Assembly (NCBI GenBank): GCA_937915785.1
Contig: CALGGY010000016.1
Coordinates: forward strand, 1 to 15,992
Length of the DNA: 15,992 nucleotides
DNA from: an uncultured Bacteroidales bacterium
GTDB lineage: Bacteria; Bacteroidota; Bacteroidia; Bacteroidales; P3
Reading direction: 5' to 3'
Shown here: piece by piece, positions 1-6,644 of the stretch
Layout: each line of letters starts with the position of its first letter
Position numbering within the stretch: position 1 is the stretch's first letter
Translations under genes and position numbers: made by a program
The notes under the pieces: model-generated
Databases searched by the model: none
Seen by the model: the letters and a program-made list of their open reading frames with translations, nothing else
Told to the model about the DNA's origin: nothing

Positions 1-2
1 AA

Positions 3-62
3 TGGCATCCGTCTAAGCGGCTCAAATACATCGAGGATCTGTGTCTGGCCTTGGGCATATAG
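3..62 (+). CDS. possible C-terminal tail of a gene entering from the left
   Basis: Reading from base 3, the sequence gives 19 residues (ending IEDLCLALGI) and then a TAG stop at 60-62. The composition, GC-rich with mixed charged and hydrophobic residues, resembles coding sequence, unlike the A/T-rich bases that follow. No start lies inside the window and no family can be named from so short a piece. The other two frames are also open here, so the call rests on residue composition alone. Confidence 0.25.
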   Translation, partial: WHPSKRLKYIEDLCLALGI

Positions 63-111
63 TGTACAAAATGGGGAATTCTTTAATAACAGATTGTTTA
101 CGAACAAATAA

Positions 112-264
112 CTTTCCGCCGCACCTGCCACTCCCGAAGCATCGGCTTGCTCCGTCGACGAGGCGGAGGCCATGGCAAATGTCGATGCGTATGATTTGTT
201 GCCCGACGACGTGGAATCGGCTGTCGAAAGCCTCATGGATGCCTCGCTGCTCTATGATGATTAA
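112..264 (+). pseudogene. orphan acidic coding remnant
   Basis: Directly after an in-frame TAA at 109-111, this frame reads 50 codons to a TAA at 262-264. The product is alanine-, aspartate- and glutamate-rich and ends in SLMDASLLYDD. The only in-frame ATG is at 172, which would give a 30-residue peptide. The GC-rich, codon-like composition contrasts with the A/T-rich DNA on both sides. It may be the displaced C-terminus of a decayed gene, possibly the one ending at 62. No function can be assigned, and a chance open frame is not excluded. Confidence 0.2.
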
Positions 265-409
265 AAAAATACGTTATACAAACGCACTTTTCATAATCTC
301 ACACTCCGTATCAAGCTTGCAGGGCAGTTTTTTGCAAGGGGAAAGTGGTGTTTTTCAGTCTGTTAGAAATGCAGTCATAACTGTTTTTGATAATTGTAAA
401 AAAAAATCC

Positions 410-437
410 ATTTTTTCAAAAAAAAAATGTAACTTTG
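410..437 (+). promoter_or_regulatory. Bacteroidota-type promoter for the multidomain oxidoreductase
   Basis: TAACTTTG at 430-437 matches the Bacteroidota -7 consensus TAnnTTTG. The T-run at 411-416 lies in the right place for a poor -33 box (TTTG consensus). Transcription would start near 443, leaving a leader of about 100 nt before the ATG at 542. The rest of 265-541 is A/T-rich and shows no gene. Confidence 0.55.
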
Positions 438-541
438 CAACCTGTTTGTTGCACATAGTGCTCAATGGCTCTCCACCTGCTGCAGCAATTAGAAAGTTAA
501 ATTCTTCAGAGCCTGCCAGTATAACCCTTTTAAGAAAAAGT

Positions 542-3500
542 ATGTATAAGATTGAAAATCACCCGATTTTGGATATCCCACAGGGCGAGACGACCGAATT
601 TGTTTTCAACGGACAAAAGGTGCAGGCGCGCAAAGGCTACACCATTGCCAAAGCGTTGCACGAAGCCGGATTTCCCGTGCACAGCCACTCGCTTTCGGGC
701 CGCAACCGCTCCCTTGAGTGCGGCATAGGCAAATGCGGCGCTTGCGAAATGCTTGTCGACGGCAAAGTGCGCCGTATCTGCATCACTCCCGTGGACGGCG
801 TGAAAACCGTGGCAATGCTCAATGCCGAGGAAAATATGCCCGCCACCGCCACCCAGCCCACCGGCGAAGTGGAGCATAAGGTTTACAAAACCACCGTGGC
901 CATTGTGGGTGCCGGTCCTGCCGGACTGGCCTGCCGCGAGCAGCTCAACGCCTTCGGTATCGACAACCTCGTTATCGACAACAACGCCCGTATCGGCGGA
1001 CAGTTCAACATGCAGACCCACCAGTTCTTCTTTTTCGAACGCGAGAAGAAATATGGCGGCATGCGTGGTTTCGACATCGCCAAAACCCTTGCCGGCGACA
1101 ACCACGACGGCATTCTGCTCAACAGCACGGTGTGGGACATCCTCGAAGGCTGCCGTCTGGCAATCAAGAACTTGGCCACCGGCGAAATATCTTACATCGA
1201 CGCCCGGCAGCTTGTTGTGGCCACCGGCGCAGTGCCTTTTATGCCGGCTTTCGAAAACGACGACGTGCCGGGAGTTTACACCGCCGCCGTGTTCCAAAAG
1301 ATGATGAATCAGGAACATACGTTGCTCGGCAAACGCGTGCTCACCGTCGGGGCGGGAAACATAGGATACCTCACCTCGTACCAAGGTATGCAGGCCGGTG
1401 CCACCATCAGAGCCATTATCGAAGCCATGCCCCGCGAGGGTGGCTTTCCCGTGCAGGCCAACCGTGTGCGCCGTCTGGGAATACCCATCATGACGGGCTA
1501 CACCCTTGTCCGTGCCATACCCAACCACGACCGTACGGGCATCATCGGAGCTGTTATCGCCAAATGCGAGAATTTAAAGGCCATCCCGGGCACCGAACAG
1601 GTTATCGGCGACATCGACATTATAAATATCTGTACCGGCCTTACGCCCGACAACCAGCTGCTAACCAAAGGCCGCGAGCTGTTCGGACACCGCGTTTACG
1701 GCATCGGCGACGCTGTGCGGATAGGCGAGGGCACCAGCGCTGTGCTGCGTGGCAAACAGGCCGCATACGAAATTGCTCAGGACCTTTCCATACGTTTCAG
1801 CTACGACGAATACCTCGACATTTCGCGTCAGTATATCGATTCGCAGCAGCATCCGGTGCGTATTTTGGAAAAACCAAACCTTCCCACTCTCGAGCGTATG
1901 CTGACAAAGCCTTTTGTGCAGATCGACTGCCTGTACGGGTTTGCCTGCAACCCCTGCACTTTCAGCTGTCCGCAGGGAGCTATCAGCAAACCTACCACAA
2001 GTAGCACTCCCACAGTGGATTACAATAAGTGCATTGGCTGTATGGAGTGTGTGAACCATTGTCCGGGACTTGCCATTTTCGGTTACAACACCCAAAAAAA
2101 CTGGTGTTTCCTGCCCATAGAATACGGCGTAAACGAAGGTGCAGAGGTTTATCTTGTTGACAACAACGGCCAAAAACGTGGCGAAGGCGTGGTGGAGAAA
2201 GTGCTGAAAAAAGAGAACAAAACCAACGTGGCACGTGTGCATGTGTCTAATATCGAGGGAGTTATAACAGATATCAAAGGCTTCATTGCCAAAGATCGCT
2301 ATCCCGAACCACTGGCCATGAAACCGCTTAACGACGACAAAGACGAGACCTATATCTGTCATTGCGAGGACGTTACGCTCCAAGACCTGCTTGCCGCTGT
2401 TGGCAACCGCAAGTATATTTCGGTTGACGAGCTCAAGCACATCACCCGTATGGGAATGGGCCCGTGTCGTGGCAAACGCTGCATTGCCCGTGCCCGACAG
2501 ACATTGCGCGCACATGGTATCGAAGTTACCAGCGACGCCACCCCGCGTGCTCCGCTCAGCAACCAGGTTACACTCGGCGATGTTTACACCGAAGGTCAGA
2601 AGGATATTTTGGTGTTCCCCAAAAGCAATCAGGTAATGCGCGAGAGCGTGCGTGTGCTCATCGCGGGCGGCGGCATTGCTGGCAGCGGACTGTTCCGCTA
2701 TTTCAGCGAGGCCGGTTTCAATCCCGTGATGGTGAACTACAGCCGTGGCGCTTCGTGGCGCAATATAGGCGGCGGTCGCCCGGCCTTCTCCAATCCCGAC
2801 ATCGCCGATATAGCACAGCATAACCACGAGATTTTCAAGGAGATAGCCAAAGTCCACGACATCGGCTACAAGCCAACGCGCTACGTAAATTTGGTTCACG
2901 ACGATGCCACTTACCGCTCTCTTGATGCCTCGCGCGCTTGGAGCGATGCCTATATGGTTGAACGCAAGGACTTTAAGAAAGAGATTTCGCCTCTTTGGGA
3001 CGACACCAAAACCACCTACAGCCATGCCTTGATGACCCGCGACTGCTGGCAGGCAACCCCCGGCCGCGTGGTGGACTACATCCGTGGCATTGGCGTGGCC
3101 AAAGGCGGACGCTACTACGAGGACTGCGAGCTGCTGCAGGTGCAGCGCAACAGCAGCCACGTGCTGGCTCTGGTGCGTACACACGAAGGCAAGTATGTGG
3201 AATACGACTGCGAACATTTTGTCAATGCCATGGGCTGGGGCGCCGAGCGGTTCACCGACATGCTTGGCATCGACACAGGTCTGTATCCCGTTAAGCACCA
3301 AGCCTTTATCACCCGCCGTCTGCCAATGATGGGTGTCAATGGCGATGCACTCGACATGATTATCGACCGCCGTCATTATAAGGGTTTCAGTGCAGTGTAC
3401 GGACAACAGTTCCACCACACTGGCCAGATTATAGGCTGCGCCAGTCCCGACTGCGACAGCTACGAGGCTCGGCAGAACCTGAAATTCAACAGCAAGGAGT

Positions 3501-3772
3501 TCCTTGAAATAGTGTGCGAGATGTTCTGCGAATGGATTCCCAACCTGCGCGAGGTGGGCTTCCATGCCGTGTGGGCAGGCTGGTACACCGAACCGCGCTA
3601 CATCGTGGACCCCGAAGTTGGACTGCTTGTAGGCTTGCGCGGACATGGCTTCATGCTCGGTCAGTACCTTGCCAAACTGTATGTGGAAAAATACCTCGGC
3701 CACGATGTGCCTGGCTACATGGAAGACCTCGCCATCGCCGGCAAAGGCCTCAGCGAGAACGCTTTCAAATAA
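542..3772 (+). CDS. multidomain iron-sulfur flavoprotein dehydrogenase (HcnABC / proline dehydrogenase-like fusion)
   Basis: This 1076-residue protein probably oxidises an amino acid or amine and passes electrons through flavins and Fe-S clusters. Domains in order: plant-type 2Fe-2S ferredoxin (C60, C65, C68, C80); FAD-binding Rossmann fold (GAGPAG, 123-128); NAD(P)-binding motif near 266-275 (VGAGNIG); two 4Fe-4S motifs (C463/C469/C472/C476 followed by P, and C497/C500/C503/C507 followed by P); a BFD-like 2Fe-2S domain (C606, C608, C642, C647); and a DAO-type FAD domain from about 703 (IAGGGIAGSG) to the end. The first, second, BFD and DAO parts match HcnA, HcnB and HcnC, or the subunits of dye-linked proline and hydroxyproline dehydrogenases, which are normally separate chains. 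The open frame continues upstream to 41, but only through A/T-rich DNA containing the promoter, so ATG 542 is the better start. The substrate cannot be read from the sequence. Confidence 0.85.
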   Translation: MYKIENHPILDIPQGETTEFVFNGQKVQARKGYTIAKALHEAGFPVHSHSLSGRNRSLECGIGKCGACEMLVDGKVRRICITPVDGVKTVAMLNAEENMPATATQPTGEVEHKVYKTTVAIVGAGPAGLACREQLNAFGIDNLVIDNNARIGGQFNMQTHQFFFFEREKKYGGMRGFDIAKTLAGDNHDGILLNSTVWDILEGCRLAIKNLATGEISYIDARQLVVATGAVPFMPAFENDDVPGVYTAAVFQKMMNQEHTLLGKRVLTVGAGNIGYLTSYQGMQAGATIRAIIEAMPREGGFPVQANRVRRLGIPIMTGYTLVRAIPNHDRTGIIGAVIAKCENLKAIPGTEQVIGDIDIINICTGLTPDNQLLTKGRELFGHRVYGIGDAVRIGEGTSAVLRGKQAAYEIAQDLSIRFSYDEYLDISRQYIDSQQHPVRILEKPNLPTLERMLTKPFVQIDCLYGFACNPCTFSCPQGAISKPTTSSTPTVDYNKCIGCMECVNHCPGLAIFGYNTQKNWCFLPIEYGVNEGAEVYLVDNNGQKRGEGVVEKVLKKENKTNVARVHVSNIEGVITDIKGFIAKDRYPEPLAMKPLNDDKDETYICHCEDVTLQDLLAAVGNRKYISVDELKHITRMGMGPCRGKRCIARARQTLRAHGIEVTSDATPRAPLSNQVTLGDVYTEGQKDILVFPKSNQVMRESVRVLIAGGGIAGSGLFRYFSEAGFNPVMVNYSRGASWRNIGGGRPAFSNPDIADIAQHNHEIFKEIAKVHDIGYKPTRYVNLVHDDATYRSLDASRAWSDAYMVERKDFKKEISPLWDDTKTTYSHALMTRDCWQATPGRVVDYIRGIGVAKGGRYYEDCELLQVQRNSSHVLALVRTHEGKYVEYDCEHFVNAMGWGAERFTDMLGIDTGLYPVKHQAFITRRLPMMGVNGDALDMIIDRRHYKGFSAVYGQQFHHTGQIIGCASPDCDSYEARQNLKFNSKEFLEIVCEMFCEWIPNLREVGFHAVWAGWYTEPRYIVDPEVGLLVGLRGHGFMLGQYLAKLYVEKYLGHDVPGYMEDLAIAGKGLSENAFK

Positions 3773-3794
3773 TCCATTTCGTGAACTATTGCCC

Positions 3795-3829
3795 AAAACG
3801 GGAATGCCATGCGTGTTCCCGTTTTTTTT
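3795..3829 (+). terminator. rho-independent terminator after the oxidoreductase gene
   Basis: A perfect 10-bp stem, AAAACGGGAA (3795-3804) with TTCCCGTTTT (3816-3825), closes an 11-nt loop. It runs into eight T residues (3822-3829), 22 nt after the stop codon. Confidence 0.85.
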
Positions 3830-3927
3830 GTCCCTAACAACGTTGCGGTGTCCGTAAGTTTTAAACAGTTACTCAACTGACGGTTAATCAGAGCTTTAAT
3901 CTTGTTTAAATGGACTATGGCACCGCT

Positions 3928-3962
3928 TTTGGCGCAAGTCTCAAATAAAAATCGTACCTTTG
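3928..3962 (+). promoter_or_regulatory. galE promoter
   Basis: TACCTTTG at 3955-3962 fits TAnnTTTG exactly. A TTTG at 3928-3931 may be the -33 box, although the 23-nt gap is longer than the usual 19-21. The predicted RNA start near 3968 lies after the in-frame ATG at 3964, which supports ATG 4030 as the galE start. Confidence 0.6.
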
Positions 3963-4029
3963 CATGGCGCAATGGTCGTCAGACTTTTGGCAAGAGATTG
4001 AATATCAACCAATAGCGAATATTACAGAA

Positions 4030-5052
4030 ATGACAAAAATACTTGTTACCGGAGGTGCGGGATTTATTGGCTCGCACACCACAGTGGAACTGATAAACAA
4101 AGGCTATACAGTGCTTATAGCCGACAACCTTAGCAACTCCTCCGCCGATGTGGTGGACAGCATTGAAAAAATAACCGGCGAACGTCCGCTTTTCGAACAG
4201 ATAGACCTTTCGGACCGTGCACAAGCCGATGCGCTTTTCGCAAAACACCCCGACATCGAGGCGGTGATAAACTTTGCAGCACACAAAGCTGTGGGCGAGT
4301 CGGTTAACGAACCTCTGAAATATTACAACAACAACCTGAGCATTGTTTTCAACGTGCTTGGCAATATGCAACGTCTTGGCATTAAGAACTTTGTGCAGTC
4401 GTCATCGTGCACCGTCTATGGCGAGCCCGACACCCTGCCCATCAGCGAGCAGTCGCCGCTGAAACCCGCCGTTTCGCCCTACGGCAATACAAAAAAAATT
4501 GTGGAGGAGATACTTGCCGACTGCGCCAAGCAGGACAAAGTCCATGCCATCGCCCTCCGCTATTTCAACCCCATCGGAGCACATCCATCGGGACTAATCG
4601 GCGAGCTGCCGCGCGGAGTGCCCAACAACCTGATGCCGTTCATCACCCAAACCGCTATCGGCATACGCCAGCAGCTGAGCGTCTTCGGCAACGACTACGA
4701 CACACCCGACGGCACCTGCATCCGCGACTACATACATGTGGTGGACCTTGCCAAGTCGCACGTGGTGGCAGTGGAACGGCTGCTCGGAGGCAAAGGCAAA
4801 GCCGCTTTCGAGGTGTTCAACATAGGCACCGGCAACGGATTTTCGGTGATGGAGGTGATAAAAAGTTTCGAAAAAATGTCCGGCGTAAAGCTCAACTACC
4901 GCATTGCCGGAAGGCGCGAGGGCGACATTGTTAAAATCTGGGCCGACACCACACTCTCCAACCGCGAGCTGGGCTGGAAAGCCCAACAAACCCTCGACGA
5001 CATGACCCGCGACGCATGGAACTGGGAAAAACAGTTAAGAGATAAGAGATAA
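4030..5052 (+). CDS. galE: UDP-glucose 4-epimerase
   Basis: GalE interconverts UDP-glucose and UDP-galactose in the cytoplasm with tightly bound NAD, as part of the Leloir pathway and of supply of galactose for surface glycans. The 340-residue length is normal for the family. Visible motifs are the NAD-binding GGAGFIG (residues 8-14), the SSSCTVYG active-site strand (124-131) and the YxxxK catalytic pair Y151/K155 of extended short-chain dehydrogenases. The open frame extends back to an ATG at 3964, but that would place the -7 box and transcription start at or inside the coding region; MTKILVTGGAGFIG is the typical N-terminus. The C-terminus ends in LRDKR within a short direct repeat (AGATAAGAGATAAGAG). 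It appears monocistronic, apart from a possible small gene immediately downstream. Specificity for UDP-Glc versus UDP-GlcNAc is not certain. Confidence 0.93.
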   Translation: MTKILVTGGAGFIGSHTTVELINKGYTVLIADNLSNSSADVVDSIEKITGERPLFEQIDLSDRAQADALFAKHPDIEAVINFAAHKAVGESVNEPLKYYNNNLSIVFNVLGNMQRLGIKNFVQSSSCTVYGEPDTLPISEQSPLKPAVSPYGNTKKIVEEILADCAKQDKVHAIALRYFNPIGAHPSGLIGELPRGVPNNLMPFITQTAIGIRQQLSVFGNDYDTPDGTCIRDYIHVVDLAKSHVVAVERLLGGKGKAAFEVFNIGTGNGFSVMEVIKSFEKMSGVKLNYRIAGRREGDIVKIWADTTLSNRELGWKAQQTLDDMTRDAWNWEKQLRDKR

Positions 5053-5087
5053 GAGTTGCTCTCTCCCTCTGCCACATCACAGACAAG

Positions 5088-5305
5088 ATGTTTGCTTCAT
5101 ATCTCAAGCATTTGGAGCAACGTTTTGTGGAGAATGGCGGCATTAAGAAACGTATGCACTCCGCCCGCACCAGCTACCGGCAGTATATGCATCAACGCCT
5201 GCATGAGCTTGAAGCCGAAAACCGCAACTAAAAGCCAAAAACGAGGTTTTGAAAAAGCAGATGAAGGAACTCAATAATGTGATAAAAAAAAAGGCGGAGC
5301 TGTAA
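5088..5305 (+). pseudogene. small coiled-coil protein gene with a one-base frameshift
   Basis: From ATG 5088 the frame gives 47 basic, helical residues ending HELEAENRN and stops at 5229-5231. If the reading frame slips back one base at C5228, it continues as LKAKNEVLKKQ and on to a TAA at 5303-5305, giving about 72 residues. Across the join, leucines fall at exact seven-residue spacing (four in a row: one before the slip, three after), which is a leucine zipper visible only if both frames are one gene. A single-base deletion, or a sequencing error, is the simplest reading. No classical -1 slippery heptamer is present. The gene lies 35 nt after galE without a clear ribosome-binding site, and its stop overlaps a terminator hairpin. 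The family is not recognised. Confidence 0.45.
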
Positions 5306-5313
5306 GGCTCCGC
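5284..5313 (-). terminator. terminator of the lipoprotein gene, possibly bidirectional
   Basis: A 7-bp GC-rich stem, GCGGAGC (5294-5300) with GCTCCGC (5307-5313), has a 6-nt loop. On the minus strand it is followed by nine T residues (A-run 5284-5292), ideal for the gene ending at 5389. On the plus strand it is followed only by TGTTTAT, so it would be weak for the galE side. Confidence 0.75.
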
Positions 5314-5388
5314 TGTTTATATGGATGCTATTTATTATGTTCATTGCGATGGATTCAAAACATCCGCAAATGTAGAACGTTTTATCAA

Positions 5389-6057
5389 TCATTTTAAATG
5401 ATCAATATTCATAGTGGGTAAATCTTCCCATCCGGATATGACAAATTTCACGAATTTTCTTGGAGTATCTCCTTCATCGTCCATGTCTTCTTTTAAAAGA
5501 ATTGTTTTAAAGTCTTTATCAATTACGTAGCGATAATGCCCGATGGCCGCACTGCCACCTTTTGTTTTGCATCTAAAACTATGATCAACGTCCCATCCGA
5601 TTATTTGTGATGTATCAAGTTTATCAATTTGTTTTTTTAATTCCTTAGCATTATTGTTTATTAATAAAACCAGTAAATTTGCATTTGTATATGCTTCAAC
5701 TGCCTTTTTTTGGTATTTATAGTATTTGCTGTCTGAATATGAAGATGAGTAATATGAAGGAGTATAAATACTCATATATTCCTTAGCATCTCTTCCTTCA
5801 TCAAGGTATTCGGATAATAAAACACCTTTTGCTGCCATTTCTGTCGCTAATCTCCAACAGGTTGTATCATTGTAGGCTGTATATTTTGCTTCTTTTACCA
5901 TTGTTTCTATCGGTTGGTAGCTTTCAAAATCATAAAGCGTTTTAGATAAGGCATTATTTATTAATTCAGCAGCTTTTTCTTCTTTTGACTTACAGCAAAT
6001 CAGTAGTATACTTGATATAGAAACTGTAAATAATAATGTTTTCCTTATTTTCTTCAT
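5389..6057 (-). CDS. putative lipoprotein of unknown function
   Basis: The 222-residue product starts MKKIRKTLLFTVSISSILLI, a lysine-rich n-region and hydrophobic core, followed by a cysteine pair (C21, C22) and then a charged stretch (KSKEEK). This fits a Bacteroidota lipoprotein signal, although the residues before the cysteine are not the classic LAG/LSG. The frame is open to 6114, but the AGGGAGAA sequence just before ATG 6057 and the signal peptide decide the start. The mature part is mostly helical and charged, with a serine/tyrosine-rich stretch near 110-120. No domain family is recognised. Codon use is more A/T-rich than in galE or korAB, which hints at accessory origin. The gene stands alone, with a structured 5' region of nearly 300 nt and its own terminator. 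Confidence 0.75.
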   Translation of the reverse strand: MKKIRKTLLFTVSISSILLICCKSKEEKAAELINNALSKTLYDFESYQPIETMVKEAKYTAYNDTTCWRLATEMAAKGVLLSEYLDEGRDAKEYMSIYTPSYYSSSYSDSKYYKYQKKAVEAYTNANLLVLLINNNAKELKKQIDKLDTSQIIGWDVDHSFRCKTKGGSAAIGHYRYVIDKDFKTILLKEDMDDEGDTPRKFVKFVISGWEDLPTMNIDHLK

Positions 6058-6163
6058 TTCTTTCTCCCTTAATCCGTGTCGGGCGCAACTTTTAGTTTCC
6101 CATGCAGTGCCCACAAAGCCAAATGATTACAAAAACGAAGCGTGGCACTGAAAACCAATCCTT

Positions 6164-6283
6164 TTTGCAGAGGTCGTGAGAAAGATACCTAAGATAGAAG
6201 AATTTGCAAACAGCCCACGCATAAGCAGCGTGTTCCATTATACCATCTTGCTATCTTTTAGAAATTTCTCACGTTTCTGCAAA
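6164..6283. repeat. 120-bp imperfect inverted repeat in the lipoprotein gene leader
   Basis: The left arm 6164-6197 and right arm 6251-6283 pair in three blocks. TTTGCAGA (6164-6171) pairs with TCTGCAAA (6276-6283). CGTGAGAAA (6175-6183) pairs with TTTCTCACG (6265-6273). AAGATAG (6191-6197) pairs with CTATCTT (6251-6257). About 24 of 33 positions match, and the spacing between blocks is conserved. The 53-nt interior contains a small CACGC/GCGTG hairpin (6216-6220 with 6228-6232). It could be a MITE-like element or a structured 5' leader of the minus-strand gene. It contains no coding sequence. Confidence 0.6.
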
Positions 6284-6305
6284 CAAGAAAAAGCATAACG
6301 CTTCG

Positions 6306-6328
6306 CGGATTTCGTCTGTCGAAATCCG
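6306..6328. other. perfect 9-bp hairpin in the leader
   Basis: CGGATTTCG (6306-6314) and CGAAATCCG (6320-6328) pair perfectly around a 5-nt loop. On the minus strand this hairpin would begin very close to the predicted transcript 5' end, where it could stabilise the message. There is no T-run, so it is not a terminator. Confidence 0.55.
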
Positions 6329-6332
6329 TCTG

Positions 6333-6363
6333 CAAAAGTACGAACTTTTCAGCAAATGACAAA
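6333..6363 (-). promoter_or_regulatory. promoter of the lipoprotein gene
   Basis: On the minus strand TACTTTTG (6340 to 6333) matches TAnnTTTG and TTTG (6363 to 6360) matches the -33 box, with exactly 19 nt between them. This is the best two-box Bacteroidota promoter in the window. Transcription would start near 6327, leaving a leader of about 270 nt that contains the hairpin at 6306-6328 and the 120-bp inverted repeat. Confidence 0.65.
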
Positions 6364-6382
6364 ACTTTTTTTCTTTTGTCAT
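6356..6382. promoter_or_regulatory. palindromic operator candidate over the -33 box
   Basis: ATGACAAAA (6356-6364) and TTTTGTCAT (6374-6382) form a perfect 9-bp inverted repeat with a 9-nt A/T spacer. The left arm contains the -33 box of the minus-strand promoter, a usual position for a repressor site. There is no downstream T-run in the right place for a terminator of any gene here. Confidence 0.45.
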
Positions 6383-6396
6383 CAAAAACTTCGATA

Positions 6397-6495
6397 ATTG
6401 ATAGCAAAAAGGAATGGCTATTTGCAAAAATTGATAGTGATAAGGTACAAATTTTGACAAAAATGATAGTAAAAAGGAACAGTAATTTGCAATGT
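6397..6495. repeat. three degenerate 33-bp direct repeats upstream of the lipoprotein promoter
   Basis: The core TGATAG recurs at 6399, 6432 and 6464, each followed by an A-rich stretch with AAGG, and in copies 1 and 3 by ATTTGCAA or similar. Copies 1 and 3 share GATAG(C/T)AAAAAGGAA. The period of 32-33 bp is about three helical turns, so proteins bound at each copy would face the same side. They lie directly upstream of the minus-strand promoter. No coding function is evident. Confidence 0.45.
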
Positions 6496-6517
6496 GCAAT
6501 GTACAATGCACAATGGA
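6490..6517. repeat. heptamer tandem repeat, CAATGNN type, four copies
   Basis: Four consecutive 7-mers are seen: CAATGTG, CAATGTA, CAATGCA, CAATGGA. The middle is close to palindromic (TGTGCA / TGTACA / TGCACA). Confidence 0.7.
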
Positions 6518-6530
6518 TCGCAATCGGCAT

Positions 6531-6565
6531 AAAAAAAAGAGAGACGCAAAACCCTTGCGTCTCTC
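6531..6565 (-). terminator. terminator of the korAB operon
   Basis: AGAGACGCAA (6540-6549) and TTGCGTCTCT (6555-6564) form a perfect 10-bp stem with a 5-nt loop, extendable by a G-C pair (6539/6565). On the minus strand it is followed by eight T residues (A-run 6531-6538). It lies about 80 nt beyond the korB stop. Confidence 0.85.
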
Positions 6566-6583
6566 CATTTATTATACCTAAAT

Positions 6584-6639
6584 TCCCAACTCCCAACTCC
6601 CAACTCCCAACTGCCAACTGCCAACTGCCAACTCCTAAT
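6584..6639. repeat. heptamer tandem repeat, TCCCAAC / TGCCAAC, seven copies plus one degenerate
   Basis: TCCCAAC occurs four times (6584-6611), followed by TGCCAAC three times (6612-6632) and a degenerate TCCTAAT (6633-6639). It ends 5 nt before the korB stop codon, inside the 3' untranslated region of the korAB transcript. Confidence 0.85.
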
Positions 6640-6644
6640 TAGTA

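Noticed and set aside
316..338. Short inverted repeat CTTGCA / TGCAAG upstream of the first gene
   Set aside because: Six base pairs with an 11-nt loop and no T-run; expected by chance.
41..541. N-terminal extension of the multidomain oxidoreductase frame
   Set aside because: The extra 167 codons cross A/T-rich DNA with the predicted promoter and show no family resemblance; the ferredoxin domain starts just after ATG 542.
1661..3796. 711-codon open frame antisense to the oxidoreductase
   Set aside because: It mirrors the GC-rich codons of the real gene, has histidine- and valine-rich low-information sequence and shows no recognisable motif.
6397..6517. CRISPR-like array
   Set aside because: The repeats are too degenerate, adjoining without spacers, and no cas genes are present.
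6376..6642. 88-codon plus-strand frame in the korB-lipoprotein spacer
   Set aside because: It translates the 33-bp repeats, the heptamer repeats and the korAB terminator, so it is a by-product of repeats.
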